From positions 1 through 64,000 of the forward strand of contig NZ_SJSB01000015.1 in the NCBI RefSeq assembly GCF_004352835.1: a stretch of 64,000 bases of DNA. The letters run 5' to 3'. Both the position numbers and the translations under genes were made by a program. The DNA is from Marinomonas flavescens. GTDB lineage: Bacteria > Pseudomonadota > Gammaproteobacteria > Pseudomonadales > Marinomonadaceae. Positions 51,872-61,054 of the stretch are shown here, piece by piece. The notes under the pieces were generated by a model that was given only the letters and a program-made list of their open reading frames with translations, had not been told where the DNA came from and ran no database searches. Numbering within the stretch: the stretch's first letter is position 1; each line of letters starts with the position of its first letter.

Positions 51872-52381
51872 TCAACGTTTACGCCTTAGAACGGGCAATC
51901 CTTTTTCATCGTTTAGCGTGTTATTGCATTTTGGGTATTCGATACAACCCCAAAAGTAACCATTCTTACTTTTTTTACGAACTAAATAATGCCCACATTC
52001 ACGACAAGGGTATTTTTTACTACTAGAAGGTACGCCATTGTCATCTTCAACAGTAATCTTGCATTCAGGATAACGACTGCAACCCCAAAATGCATTTTCC
52101 TTGAAGGTTTTCCGTCTTAGCGGTGATTGGCAAGCAGGGCATAAAAAACGCTTAGCTCGTACAGGCTTGCCATTTTCATCATTGGCCGTGTAGTCACAGA
52201 CTGGGTAAGCTTCGCACCCCCAAAATAAGCCGTTCTTACCTTCTTTCTGAATAAGTAGGCTTTCACATTTTGGGCAGCGATATCGCACACTCGGCGTAAC
52301 CAATTGTGAATCATCTTGTGATATAAACTCTTGCTCCCAATAACTTGAAGGGATGCCGGCTTTATCATCTTTGAGACTCAT
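51872..52381 (-). CDS. triple topoisomerase-type zinc-finger protein
   Basis: A 169-residue protein with three copies of the C4 zinc finger found at the C-terminus of topoisomerase I: CPKCESLLIQK...WGCEAYPVC, CPACQSPLRRK...WGCSRYPEC and CRECGHYLVRK...WGCIEYPKC, each about 43 residues. It resembles E. coli YrdD. Such fingers bind single-stranded DNA. No catalytic domain is attached. The gene is convergent with the epimerase-like gene. Confidence 0.87.
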   Translation of the reverse strand: MSLKDDKAGIPSSYWEQEFISQDDSQLVTPSVRYRCPKCESLLIQKEGKNGLFWGCEAYPVCDYTANDENGKPVRAKRFLCPACQSPLRRKTFKENAFWGCSRYPECKITVEDDNGVPSSSKKYPCRECGHYLVRKKSKNGYFWGCIEYPKCNNTLNDEKGLPVLRRKR

Positions 52382-52429
52382 AGGAATTCTTGCCTATTTA
52401 ACTTGGTCACTATCATCAGTCTCTTTTGT

Positions 52430-52744
52430 CTATTGACCTGCGGCTTCACGTATTTTTTTCACACCTTTTTTAGTCTCATCAGCGGCAGCAGACCCTAATT
52501 CTTTCATTTTTCCCCAAACAGTGACGCTTGTTTCTTTCGTCTTATCAGCAGCAATACTGCCGTATTCAGACGCTTTCTCAGAGGTTTTATGAGCAATTTC
52601 TAGTGTTTTATCTTTGGTTTTATCCCAAATTTCTGTTGCTTTCACTTTAGCATTATCAAACTGACTGTCTGACGCTTTATCTTGCGCTTGAGCAAACGGC
52701 GCAGTCAGTAACAAAATAGATAATAATAATGGTAATAAACGCAT
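52430..52744 (-). CDS. exported protein with 11-residue repeats
   Basis: A 104-residue protein: signal peptide (MRLLPLLLSILLLTAPFAQA, cleavage after AQA), then a Lys/Glu/Ala-rich helical region. From about residue 37 it can be written as six consecutive 11-residue units (TEIWDKTKDKT, LEIAHKTSEKA, SEYGSIAADKT, KETSVTVWGKM, KELGSAAADET, KKGVKKIREAA). Such 11-mers form amphipathic helices as in LEA or apolipoprotein-like proteins. A periplasmic membrane-surface or desiccation/osmotic protectant is inferred. No specific family recognised. Confidence 0.7.
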   Translation of the reverse strand: MRLLPLLLSILLLTAPFAQAQDKASDSQFDNAKVKATEIWDKTKDKTLEIAHKTSEKASEYGSIAADKTKETSVTVWGKMKELGSAAADETKKGVKKIREAAGQ

Positions 52745-52755
52745 AGGTAGACCCC

Positions 52756-53472
52756 TTACTTATTGTTTGACAACCAATCAGGTAATAGCGAAATACGCTC
52801 CAGCGTAACCAACCTTGAATACTCTAACAGTTCGGCATCAGTGACCTCTTCATGCGCCCATGTCGTATGGTATGGAACATGGATGGCCGTTGCTCCGATA
52901 TCAAGCAAAGGCAATACATCAGATTTAAGAGAGTTTCCAATCATCAAAAAGTCAGTAATTGCTATATTTTGCTGCTCAAGTATTTTTTCATAAGTGGCCG
53001 TTGTTTTATCACTCACCACTTCGATAACATCAAAAAAATCGGCTAAACCAGAACGAGCCACTTTACTTTCTTGGTCTAATAAATCACCTTTCGTAATGAT
53101 CATTAATTTATGATCACGTTGAAGCTTTTTCAGAACCTCTTTAACACCAGGAATCAAGGCTATTGGTGCATCAAGCATTCTCCTAGCCAACTCAATTATG
53201 CTATGTACTTCAGTGCCTGTCACTCGGCCTTCTGTCAGCTCTATTGCAGTTTCGATCATGGATAACGTAAATCCTTTAATACCGTAACCGAAATGCGTTA
53301 AGTTTCTGATCTGCACATTGCCAAGGTGAGAACGTATGAATTCTTCATCATGGTATGGCGACAGTAAATCAATAAATTCACTTTGGGCGGACATAAAAAT
53401 GTCCTCATTACGCCACAAAGTATCGTCAGCATCAAACGCGATAATGGGGAATTTGGTGTGTCTTTTAGTCAT
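52756..53472 (-). CDS. HAD-family hydrolase
   Basis: A 238-residue HAD hydrolase: motif I FDADDTLWRNE, motif II IITKGD, a motif III Lys in VSDKTTATY, and motif IV MIGNSLKSDVLP, with Asn in the usual first Asp position. ATG 53472 is preferred over a TTG at 53508 that lies inside hemH. Substrate unknown. It is 4 bases after the hemH stop on the same strand, so the two are probably co-transcribed; a haem link is not evident. Confidence 0.83.
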   Translation of the reverse strand: MTKRHTKFPIIAFDADDTLWRNEDIFMSAQSEFIDLLSPYHDEEFIRSHLGNVQIRNLTHFGYGIKGFTLSMIETAIELTEGRVTGTEVHSIIELARRMLDAPIALIPGVKEVLKKLQRDHKLMIITKGDLLDQESKVARSGLADFFDVIEVVSDKTTATYEKILEQQNIAITDFLMIGNSLKSDVLPLLDIGATAIHVPYHTTWAHEEVTDAELLEYSRLVTLERISLLPDWLSNNK

Positions 53473-53476
53473 TACT

Positions 53477-54472
53477 TTATTGTTCCCATTGTTTTGTATT
53501 TTGTTCAATTAGGCTTAAATACAAGGCGACCTGATCATCACTGTCATTTAGAGCTGGAATATAATCAAAAGCTAGGCCGCCATTGTGCTTAAATTCATCA
53601 CCGAGCTCTAGGGTGACCTCTTCAAGCGTTTCAATACAATCAATCGAGAAGGCAGGACTAATAACATTGATTTTATTAATACCCATTTCTGGCATCGCTT
53701 TTAACGTGGCATCAGCGTAAGGCTTTAGCCATTCTTCACGGCCAAACCTAGATTGATAAACATGCGTCCATTCACTATCGCCTAAACCAAGTTCTTCTGC
53801 TACTAATTCACTGGTCGCTTCGCAACGCTTAGAATAAGGGTCCCCATTTGTAACATAACGTTTGGGAATACCATGATAAGAAAGTACTAAATGACGTCTC
53901 TCACCTTGTTTCTTCCATTGAGAATGTACCGAGTTAGCAAGTGCTTTAATGTACAAAGGATGATCTGCATAATCTTGTATCAACTGCAACGCAGGCCAAT
54001 GCGGACATTGTTTCAAAGAGGCCATTAACCTGTCGTATCCCGCGGCAGTGGTTGTCGCTGAAAATTGAGGATACATAGGAATAACCACTATTTTATCCAC
54101 TCCAGCCGCACGCAGTTTATTGGCCGCAACTTCCATGCTCGGGTTACCATAAGTCATCGCCATTTCAACAGGAACAGCGCCCCCACTTTGCGATGCTAAT
54201 GAAGACTTAATCCGATCTTTTAATCGATTACCCAAAACCAACAAGGGTGAACCTTCGTCCATCCATACCTGCTGATATACTTTGGCCACTTTGGGCGGTC
54301 GGATCGTCAATATAATGAGATTGAGAATAGGCTTCCAGATAAGAGGATTAAGATCGACTACTCGCTTATCGGATAAAAACTCACGAAGAAATCTCCGCAC
54401 TTCTGGTGTTTTGGGGGCATCAGGGGTACCCAAATTTATCATTAATACACCGTATTTTGGTGACTTATTCAT
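53477..54472 (-). CDS. hemH: ferrochelatase
   Basis: Inserts Fe2+ into protoporphyrin IX, the last step of haem synthesis. The N-terminal MINLGTPDAP, the catalytic His in LSYHGIPKRYV, the SRFGREEWLKPY block and the metal-side Glu in CIETLEEV are seen. Length 331 residues, full. AAAAGG precedes the ATG. The oxygen-independent step HemN is encoded at 35651, so two haem genes are in the window, about 17 kb apart. Confidence 0.96.
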   Translation of the reverse strand: MNKSPKYGVLMINLGTPDAPKTPEVRRFLREFLSDKRVVDLNPLIWKPILNLIILTIRPPKVAKVYQQVWMDEGSPLLVLGNRLKDRIKSSLASQSGGAVPVEMAMTYGNPSMEVAANKLRAAGVDKIVVIPMYPQFSATTTAAGYDRLMASLKQCPHWPALQLIQDYADHPLYIKALANSVHSQWKKQGERRHLVLSYHGIPKRYVTNGDPYSKRCEATSELVAEELGLGDSEWTHVYQSRFGREEWLKPYADATLKAMPEMGINKINVISPAFSIDCIETLEEVTLELGDEFKHNGGLAFDYIPALNDSDDQVALYLSLIEQNTKQWEQ

Positions 54473-54621
54473 AACAAACCTTTTAATCCTTTTGAACGAT
54501 TATTATATCGCTAAAAATAGTAAGAGAAATCGTATTTGTGTATCATTTTCAGTGACATAAATCGTCATTGATTATTTATCTAGCCTGAATCAAAGCTACC
54601 TAGTAACAACTTCCGATAAAG

Positions 54622-55446
54622 TTAAAGCGGCATAAACCAAACTCTTGACACAGCAATCACAATAAAAAGTAGAAGACCTATGGTTAAGACCATTTTATCG
54701 AGGCTATTCCCTTTATTTCTACATAAGAGATAAAAAAACAACTGACTTACTGCCAAGATAAGGCATGACAACAACTGAATGGCGCCAATAAACCCGTCAT
54801 GATAACTGTAATCAAATGGCTTAGCAGGAAATGAAAAGCCAACCATAGCGGCAATAGAAACAAACAATGCCAGCCCTACCGCCGTCGAATCTCTGTGCCT
54901 TTCATTTACCGGTGTGCCAGTCAGCATGGCAGAACCTAAGCTTTTCCCCGTTCCACCAGCCACAACGCTAACAATGCCAATAAACAATCCAATAGGGATA
55001 CGCAAATAATGATTATTAAGATTCATTAACGGCTTTTTTATTGCACTCTTATCTAGTTGCTTACTATTCAAAAATACCGATATCATCAAGGTAAGTACAA
55101 CAAAGCTCAGTGAGAATTTAAACAACAAAGGCGTCATAAAAGAAACAATTTGAGCGCCTATAACGCCACCCATTGATGCCCCTGGCGATAGAGCAATCAA
55201 AGCCTGAGAGTCTACTTGTTGAGCCTTCATGTCCCCGACCCATTGCATTAACAATAGCGGGATAAAAGACGTAATGGCAGTGGCAATGATCGGCAACAGG
55301 GCGCCTGTTTGTGTAAAACCAACGGCTGGAAAAAACAAAAGAGTCACCGGAATCACAAACAGAGGCGCTGGTATCTTTGTGGTTGCGTATAAAGAACCTG
55401 CCACGCCACCAATAATAAACAACAAAACAAGAAATTGTATTTCCAC
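54622..55446 (-). CDS. TauE/SafE-family membrane permease
   Basis: A 274-residue integral membrane protein with about eight segments in two repeats, of the sulfite-exporter TauE/SafE (anion permease) family. The repeat-start glycine motif GGVAGSLYATTKIPAP and the later GIVSVVAGGTGKSLGSAML fit. Substrate (sulfite, sulfoacetate or other) cannot be assigned. The start is GTG at 55446 with no strong ribosome binding site. It stands alone between hemH and the cheV terminator. Confidence 0.82.
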   Translation of the reverse strand: MEIQFLVLLFIIGGVAGSLYATTKIPAPLFVIPVTLLFFPAVGFTQTGALLPIIATAITSFIPLLLMQWVGDMKAQQVDSQALIALSPGASMGGVIGAQIVSFMTPLLFKFSLSFVVLTLMISVFLNSKQLDKSAIKKPLMNLNNHYLRIPIGLFIGIVSVVAGGTGKSLGSAMLTGTPVNERHRDSTAVGLALFVSIAAMVGFSFPAKPFDYSYHDGFIGAIQLLSCLILAVSQLFFYLLCRNKGNSLDKMVLTIGLLLFIVIAVSRVWFMPL

Positions 55447-55483
55447 TTAATGATCACCCAACCCTAATATCGAATCTAGAAAC

Positions 55484-55511
55484 AAAAAAAACAGGCACTC
55501 AGCCTGTTTTT
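55484..55511 (-). terminator. rho-independent terminator of cheV
   Basis: AAACAGGC (55489-55496) pairs with GCCTGTTT (55502-55509), loop ACTCA; read on the minus strand the stem is followed by TTTTTGTTT. Located 18 bases after the cheV stop. Confidence 0.88.
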
Positions 55512-55529
55512 AGACCACCAGCAGAAAAA

Positions 55530-56462
55530 CTATTTTTCCATGACACTACGAATGCGATCCTGAATCACTGTCGCTAATTTGTCTGGCTGAAATTTTGACA
55601 AGAAATCATCGCAGCCCACTTTTTGTACCATGGCTTTATTGAAACTTCCGCTTAACGAAGTATGAAGCACAATATACAAGTCTTTAAGCCGTGGATCCTC
55701 ACGTACTTCACGAGTCAATCGATAGCCATCCATCTCCGGCATTTCAGCATCAGTAATCATCATTAACAACTTGTCTGGGACGTTTTCTCCGCTGTCCGCC
55801 CAAGCTTTTAATTTTTCTAAGCCTTTTTTGCCATCAGTCGCAACGTGGACCTTAATACCAAGATGATCGAGAGTTGACTGACATTGAGACAAGCCCACAG
55901 ATGAATCATCAACAACCAGTACCTCTAAGTCGTTTGCTAAATTCATTAAACTTTTATCAATCACATCAGCGCTAATAGAAGTGTCATATGGAGAGATTAC
56001 TGCCAACACTTTTTCTACATCAATGATTTCAACTAAGCGCTCATTAACACGAGTAATCGCGGTTAAATAATGCTGTCTTCCTGCACCATCAGGTGGCGGA
56101 AGCACTTCAGTCCAATTCATATTTATGATTCTATCCACTTCTCCAACCATAAAACCTTGCACGGTATTATTATATTCTGTAACAATTAAGTTACATGGCT
56201 GAGTGCGATCCATTGGTCTCATGCCAATGGACTCTGATAGATCAATAACGGGAATAGTACGGCCTCGAAAATGAGTCACACCTGCAACAGATGGATGACG
56301 ATGAGGCATTAAATTCAGTCGAGGAAGTTTAACGACTTCTTGAACTTTAAAAACATTGATAGCAAAGGTCTGCATTCCGCTTAGACGAAACATAAGCAGC
56401 TCTAATCGGTTTTCACCTACTAGTTTTGTTCTCTGATCTACGGCATCTAACATTCCGGCCAT
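55530..56462 (-). CDS. cheV: chemotaxis coupling protein CheV
   Basis: CheW-like domain (residues about 15-165; VAGVTHFRGRTIPVIDL is its core) fused to a receiver domain (about 180-305) with EVLVVDDSS, phosphorylated Asp in MITDAEMPEMDG, and Lys near DDFLSKFQP. It couples receptors to the kinase CheA and can adjust gain through phosphorylation. Length 310 residues, full. GGAG lies seven bases before the ATG. No cheA or cheR gene is adjacent; two receptors are encoded at 8040 and 23046. Divergent from the EAL-HDOD gene. Confidence 0.95.
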   Translation of the reverse strand: MAGMLDAVDQRTKLVGENRLELLMFRLSGMQTFAINVFKVQEVVKLPRLNLMPHRHPSVAGVTHFRGRTIPVIDLSESIGMRPMDRTQPCNLIVTEYNNTVQGFMVGEVDRIINMNWTEVLPPPDGAGRQHYLTAITRVNERLVEIIDVEKVLAVISPYDTSISADVIDKSLMNLANDLEVLVVDDSSVGLSQCQSTLDHLGIKVHVATDGKKGLEKLKAWADSGENVPDKLLMMITDAEMPEMDGYRLTREVREDPRLKDLYIVLHTSLSGSFNKAMVQKVGCDDFLSKFQPDKLATVIQDRIRSVMEK

Positions 56463-56578
56463 ATACTACTCCAGATGGTTTGCTTATATGGATTCTATTT
56501 GATTGTAACCATGATATTGTATTCAGCTTTACGTTACAGTATTTTTTTATTATTAACTGCGCTTACAGAGACAATTTA

Positions 56579-57769
56579 ATGATCAGTAAAGATTTTCTTT
56601 TTAGTCGCCAGGCCGTGGTAGATAACAAGACCTCGATAAAAGCGAATAACTTGTTTCATATCAACAGTATGGAAGAGGAAGAAAAGCATTCTTTTTTAAG
56701 TTTACTATTCACAGACCTAAGCGTTGTCGATGCGATCAAACATCAGCCTATATTTATTCAAGTTGCTATTCATGATGTAGCGAATTTACCAGCGCCGACT
56801 TCTTCTTTACGCTTTGTGCTTTTTTTCGACACAACAACTTTAGTACCAGACAGAGACAACGAAATATTGTCTGGCTTACAATTAGATGGTTATGAGCTCG
56901 GGTTAACAAACTTTTCATTAAGATTTTTCGGGACGCCTTTCTTTGATCTTTTCACGTACATAGAACTAAGCCTCGAAAAATACGAATTGAATAGCGTATT
57001 GAATGTGGATAGGCATCAAGGGTTAATCCATAAAGAAATTTGGGTTAGTCACATTCAAAGCCGCGAGGCGTTTCAAAAACTAGACGATAACACTCATGTT
57101 CGCTGGTTTAGCGGCGACTTCCTGGCGGAGAGTATTCCTGTTAAAGGGAGTAACATTCCAGGCTATCGACTTATTTTAATCGATTTACTGTCACACCTCC
57201 AAAATGGACGATCATCCATACGCGATATATCCGCTTGTATCGAACGGGATGCCACTCTCGCCTATCGTGTATTAAAGCTAACAAAGAGCGTTATGTATCA
57301 TCGTCAATTCAATGTGCATAATGTACAAAGAGCCATTGAAATTATTGGTATCAAAGACCTTATTAAATGGGTGACGTTAGCGATGCTTAGCAGCGTTGAT
57401 GGGCAACCCAATTGTTTATTCTCAATGGCCGTCAACAGAGCGTGCTTTTGTGACAGCATTGCAAAAAATGCCTACTCCAATGTTGACGGTGCTTTTTTAG
57501 TTGGTCTTTTTTCATACTTACCCAACTTTTTTGGGTCATCCATTGAAGACATTCTTAAAGACTTACCATTAGACGAAAGCCTCGTCTTAGCATTAACCGA
57601 CCATCAAGGGGATCTAGGAGAGATTCTCTTACTGGCTAAGGATTATGAAGCGGGACGCTGGGATGAAATAGACCTAGAAGCGTTAGCAGACATTAATTTA
57701 TCGAGTAATTCGCTACGCAAGCTTTATATTGAAAGCTTAAAAGCCGCAAAAGAGATTTACCAAATATAA
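56579..57769 (+). CDS. degenerate EAL-HDOD signalling protein
   Basis: A 396-residue protein with an N-terminal part shaped like an EAL domain (LFSRQAVVDNKTSIKANNLF) that has lost the EAL and other catalytic motifs, and a C-terminal HDOD domain (LIDLLSHLQNGRSSIRDISA, then RAIEIIGIKDLIKWVTLAML, about 200-390). The family (YuxH/CdgJ type) acts in motility and c-di-GMP circuits without phosphodiesterase activity. ATG 56579 with AGAGA before it is the start; the longer frame adds 51 residues and overlaps cheV. It is divergent from cheV, and tatD overlaps its stop by one base. Confidence 0.85.
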   Translation: MISKDFLFSRQAVVDNKTSIKANNLFHINSMEEEEKHSFLSLLFTDLSVVDAIKHQPIFIQVAIHDVANLPAPTSSLRFVLFFDTTTLVPDRDNEILSGLQLDGYELGLTNFSLRFFGTPFFDLFTYIELSLEKYELNSVLNVDRHQGLIHKEIWVSHIQSREAFQKLDDNTHVRWFSGDFLAESIPVKGSNIPGYRLILIDLLSHLQNGRSSIRDISACIERDATLAYRVLKLTKSVMYHRQFNVHNVQRAIEIIGIKDLIKWVTLAMLSSVDGQPNCLFSMAVNRACFCDSIAKNAYSNVDGAFLVGLFSYLPNFFGSSIEDILKDLPLDESLVLALTDHQGDLGEILLLAKDYEAGRWDEIDLEALADINLSSNSLRKLYIESLKAAKEIYQI

Positions 57770-58539
57770 TGATAGATATCGGCGTAAACATTCAACATGA
57801 CTTTTTTCTTAACAATTTAGAAGAAACCATTTCGCAAAGTAAACTCGCTGGCGTTGAAGGCATGGTCTGCATTTCCTCTGATTTGAAAGAAAGCCAGTTC
57901 TTACAGACTCTTTGTTTAGATCAACCTTCATTGTGGTTTACTTCTGGTTGCCATCCTCATCATGCTAATACTTGGAATTCACAAAGTGTCAGTACGCTCA
58001 ATGAATTGATTAAGGTAAATCGCCCTATTGCCATTGGTGAAACAGGATTAGACTTTAATCGTAACTACTCAACACCCACTGAACAACGTTATGCCTTTGA
58101 AGAACAAATACAGATTTCACTAGACCACAATTTGCCTCTTTACCTTCATGAACGGGATGCCCATGAAGACATGCTCAGTATGCTACGAGCAGCAGGTAAA
58201 GAGCACATTCAAGGTGTGATTCATTGTTTTACTGGCAGTATCGAGCAGCTAGAAAATTATTTAGAGCTGGGACTTTATATTGGCGTAACGGGCTGGGTAT
58301 GCGATGAGCGACGGGGATTATCATTGCAACAAGCCGTGCCTCATATTCCGCTTGATCGTTTACTGCTTGAAACTGATGCGCCTTATCTTCTACCAAGAAC
58401 GATTCGACCAAGACCTAAAAAGAATCACCCAAAATACCTTCCTTGGGTAGCAGAGGAAGTGGCGAAACTTAAAGACATTCCTATCAATGAATTGATAATA
58501 CAGACGACGAACAACACCAAACGCCTTTTTTCTATTTAA
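57769..58539 (+). CDS. tatD: TatD metallohydrolase
   Basis: A 256-residue TatD-family protein close to E. coli TatD: MIDIGVNIQHDFF, GETGLDFNRNYSTP, the metal His in CHPHH and LHERDAHED, GVIHCFTGS, GWVCDERRGL and ETDAPYLLPR. The E. coli protein has DNase (3'-5' exonuclease) activity and is linked to oxidative DNA damage. Its ATG overlaps the stop of the EAL-HDOD gene (TAATG). It is distinct from the ycfH-type paralogue at 4151. Confidence 0.92.
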   Translation: MIDIGVNIQHDFFLNNLEETISQSKLAGVEGMVCISSDLKESQFLQTLCLDQPSLWFTSGCHPHHANTWNSQSVSTLNELIKVNRPIAIGETGLDFNRNYSTPTEQRYAFEEQIQISLDHNLPLYLHERDAHEDMLSMLRAAGKEHIQGVIHCFTGSIEQLENYLELGLYIGVTGWVCDERRGLSLQQAVPHIPLDRLLLETDAPYLLPRTIRPRPKKNHPKYLPWVAEEVAKLKDIPINELIIQTTNNTKRLFSI

Positions 58540-58554
58540 TAGCAATAGTAGCCT

Positions 58555-58591
58555 CACTTCGCGACAAGCCTTTAAAAACTGCCGCGAAGTG
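58555..58591. terminator. palindrome between convergent tatD and polB
   Basis: CACTTCGCG (58555-58563) and CGCGAAGTG (58583-58591) form nine perfect pairs around a 19-base loop. No clear T-run; a bidirectional end is plausible because it lies between two convergent genes. Confidence 0.5.
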
Positions 58592-58618
58592 GTATGACCC
58601 TTATTGGAGGAATAGTCA

Positions 58619-60982
58619 CTAGATAAGCGATATTTGCTTACTCAGAATGGCTTCCATACTGGACTTGTAATACGTCAATATGCTGTCCGCAATCGGCTCT
58701 ATCTGCTTACTAATGTAATGCTCATAATCCAAATCCACTAAATCTGCTGAACTCTCAAATGGCACGACACCTCGGTGCTGATAAATATAGCTCACCCGCT
58801 TACGACCTTTGTCATATTCTAGTGGCTGACCTAGCTCCGCTCTTTTTGCGTCGATCATAGCCGCGGCTCTAACATGGGGCGGAATATTCTTTTTATAGGA
58901 CGCTAATGGTCGGCTTAGTTGCTTGCTATACACCAACTGTTCATCGAACTCTCCGGCTTTGAGTTTCTCGACAATGTCTTTTATATAATCGATGGGGTTT
59001 TCATCGTTGAATATTTTCTTGAACAGTTCCCGCTGAAATTCACGAGCTAATTTCGTCCAATCCGTTCTGGCGGCCTCTAGACCTTTAAAAACAAGTTCAC
59101 CATTAGAAAGCCCGGCATAACGCTTTTTACTGCCCTCTTCTTGACCACGTATCGTCGGCATAAAGAAGCGGTCATAAACACGTTCAAATTCAAGTTCCAA
59201 ATAAGAGTCCAAGTGCGCGTATTCTTGACACCACTCAGTTAGAAACGCGTTCATATCCTCACACAAGCGCTGACCTAATATTTTGGGATCCGTCTTTTGA
59301 TCATGTAATGTGACAAAAAGAGAGTCTGTGTCACCATAAATAACTTTAGCGCCCCGCTCTTCCATCCATTGTTGAGTGCGCCCAAGTAACTCATGCCCAC
59401 GCATTGTGATCGAACTTGCTAACTCTGCGTGATAGAAACGACAAACATTCGACCCAAGTACGCCGTAGAACGAATTCATAATAATCTTAATGGCATAACT
59501 CAGTATATCGTTGCCCTCCCGCTTCGCTTTTTCTCTTGCTTGAGCAAGCTCAGTAACCAGCTCCGGCAAAATGGCTTCTTTACGGTTAAAGCTTGCACCT
59601 AAATAGCCAGGTACTAAATCTTCTTCTTGAGTTAACAACGTTGAATTCTTGTTTTGCCCTGCGGTAATTCGAGCCAATGGGTCTATGTAAAAGGTTCTTA
59701 TGATGCTTGGGTATAGACTTTTAAAATCGAAAACGAGTACGTTTTTGTACAAACCGGGTATCGATGACATCACAAAACCACCGGGACTCGACACAAAGAC
59801 ATCGTCTCGCCAAGCAGGCGCAACCCAGCCGGCCTTATGCAACCGTGGTAAATATAAGTTCTCAAACGCGGCAACAGAACCACCGGTTTGTTCAAAAGGA
59901 ATGCCGGTTAAATCTACCCGAGTTTGTTGTAATTCAATGAGCTTTAACTTTTCAAAAATTTTCATAACCAGATCACAATCTTGTAAATTGTAATCGACAA
60001 AACCTTGCAGGTCTTCTTGATGCAATCGCTCTATTTCCTGCCAACGACCATCACCATGAAGCAGTTTTTGGTCCTGTAGAATCTCTTTACTCACATTGTT
60101 TAAGCTATAAGACTCAAAATGATAACCACCCACTTTCAGCAGAGTGATACCATCCAACGCAACACGCCCAGGAATAGTGGCAAAATACTTGCCTTGATTA
60201 TCAGAAGAATGAATGCGCCATGTTTCACCATTCACACCAAAAGACGGTTTAATACCTAAACGCTCACAACGCTGGTTAATGAAGTTAAGATCGAAGCCAA
60301 TTAAGTTCCAACCAATAAATATATTTGGAGAATATTTTTTTACGAAACGAATGAAGTCGAGAAGCAATTCTTTTTCATTAGGATAGGCTCTAATAATATC
60401 GGAATTCACCAATTGATCCGTCACAACAAAGGCAATTCTTTGATTACTAGAAGTCGCCTTATTCTTAGATGTTATGCCAATAGACAACAAGCAATTATTG
60501 GTAACCGACGTTTCAATGTCTAATGACCAAACCTTCCAATCTGGCTGCCAATCGCCGGGAATGACTTTAGCCTGGGTATAGCGTTGACCACTGCTGTCTG
60601 GAATACCAATAAAACGAATACTTCCTCGAACATTACGTTCCATCAAGTAACGATTATGGGCTTTTATATCTTCTTCATAGACGCCATAACCCCCTTTTTT
60701 GGCTAAGGCGACCATTTGCTGGTGGAGCACCAAACTCTTACTCTGAATAGCAGTGACATACTGGTCATTAAAGGCCCGAAAACTTGGCTCAGTAATGCGC
60801 ACGCCCGATAAATTATTCGGAAAATAATGTTGCGGCGCATCACTGAAAAAAGTACTGAACTGTCGGTCAGGCAACACCTGAACAGTGCCTTCCGGTGTTT
60901 TGACAAACAGGCTCATTTCAAGCTGCCCATTCACCTCTTTGGTATGACGACTAATGATATAGCCATTTTTTTCTACAAACAT
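58619..60982 (-). CDS. polB: DNA polymerase II
   Basis: Family B DNA polymerase with proofreading, 787 residues, full length. Exonuclease motif I is SLDIETS (near residue 178); the polymerase has FDFKSLYPSIIRTF (DxxSLYPS), the B motif with KIIMNSFYGVLGSN, and the C motif YGDTDSLFV. A restart and translesion polymerase in E. coli, induced by DNA damage. I looked for a LexA box upstream and found none. The promoter region at 60983-61054 instead has three 14-base direct repeats. Confidence 0.95.
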   Translation of the reverse strand: MFVEKNGYIISRHTKEVNGQLEMSLFVKTPEGTVQVLPDRQFSTFFSDAPQHYFPNNLSGVRITEPSFRAFNDQYVTAIQSKSLVLHQQMVALAKKGGYGVYEEDIKAHNRYLMERNVRGSIRFIGIPDSSGQRYTQAKVIPGDWQPDWKVWSLDIETSVTNNCLLSIGITSKNKATSSNQRIAFVVTDQLVNSDIIRAYPNEKELLLDFIRFVKKYSPNIFIGWNLIGFDLNFINQRCERLGIKPSFGVNGETWRIHSSDNQGKYFATIPGRVALDGITLLKVGGYHFESYSLNNVSKEILQDQKLLHGDGRWQEIERLHQEDLQGFVDYNLQDCDLVMKIFEKLKLIELQQTRVDLTGIPFEQTGGSVAAFENLYLPRLHKAGWVAPAWRDDVFVSSPGGFVMSSIPGLYKNVLVFDFKSLYPSIIRTFYIDPLARITAGQNKNSTLLTQEEDLVPGYLGASFNRKEAILPELVTELAQAREKAKREGNDILSYAIKIIMNSFYGVLGSNVCRFYHAELASSITMRGHELLGRTQQWMEERGAKVIYGDTDSLFVTLHDQKTDPKILGQRLCEDMNAFLTEWCQEYAHLDSYLELEFERVYDRFFMPTIRGQEEGSKKRYAGLSNGELVFKGLEAARTDWTKLAREFQRELFKKIFNDENPIDYIKDIVEKLKAGEFDEQLVYSKQLSRPLASYKKNIPPHVRAAAMIDAKRAELGQPLEYDKGRKRVSYIYQHRGVVPFESSADLVDLDYEHYISKQIEPIADSILTYYKSSMEAILSKQISLI

Positions 60983-60998
60983 TAATAAACCAAATTGT

Positions 60999-61040
60999 CT
61001 TGTGTAAGTTGTTTTGTATAAGTTATTTGTGTGAGCTGTC
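60999..61040. repeat. three imperfect 14-base direct repeats
   Basis: CTTGTGTAAGTTGT (60999-61012), TTTGTATAAGTTAT (61013-61026) and TTGTGTGAGCTGTC (61027-61040) lie head to tail between the ABC permease and polB genes. They may be a binding region or chance in AT-rich sequence. Confidence 0.5.
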
Positions 61041-61054
61041 TGGTTAAATTGCCG

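Noticed and set aside
60983-61054. Search for a LexA (SOS) box before polB
   Set aside because: No CTGT-N8-ACAG or close variant is present, although polB is SOS-controlled in E. coli.
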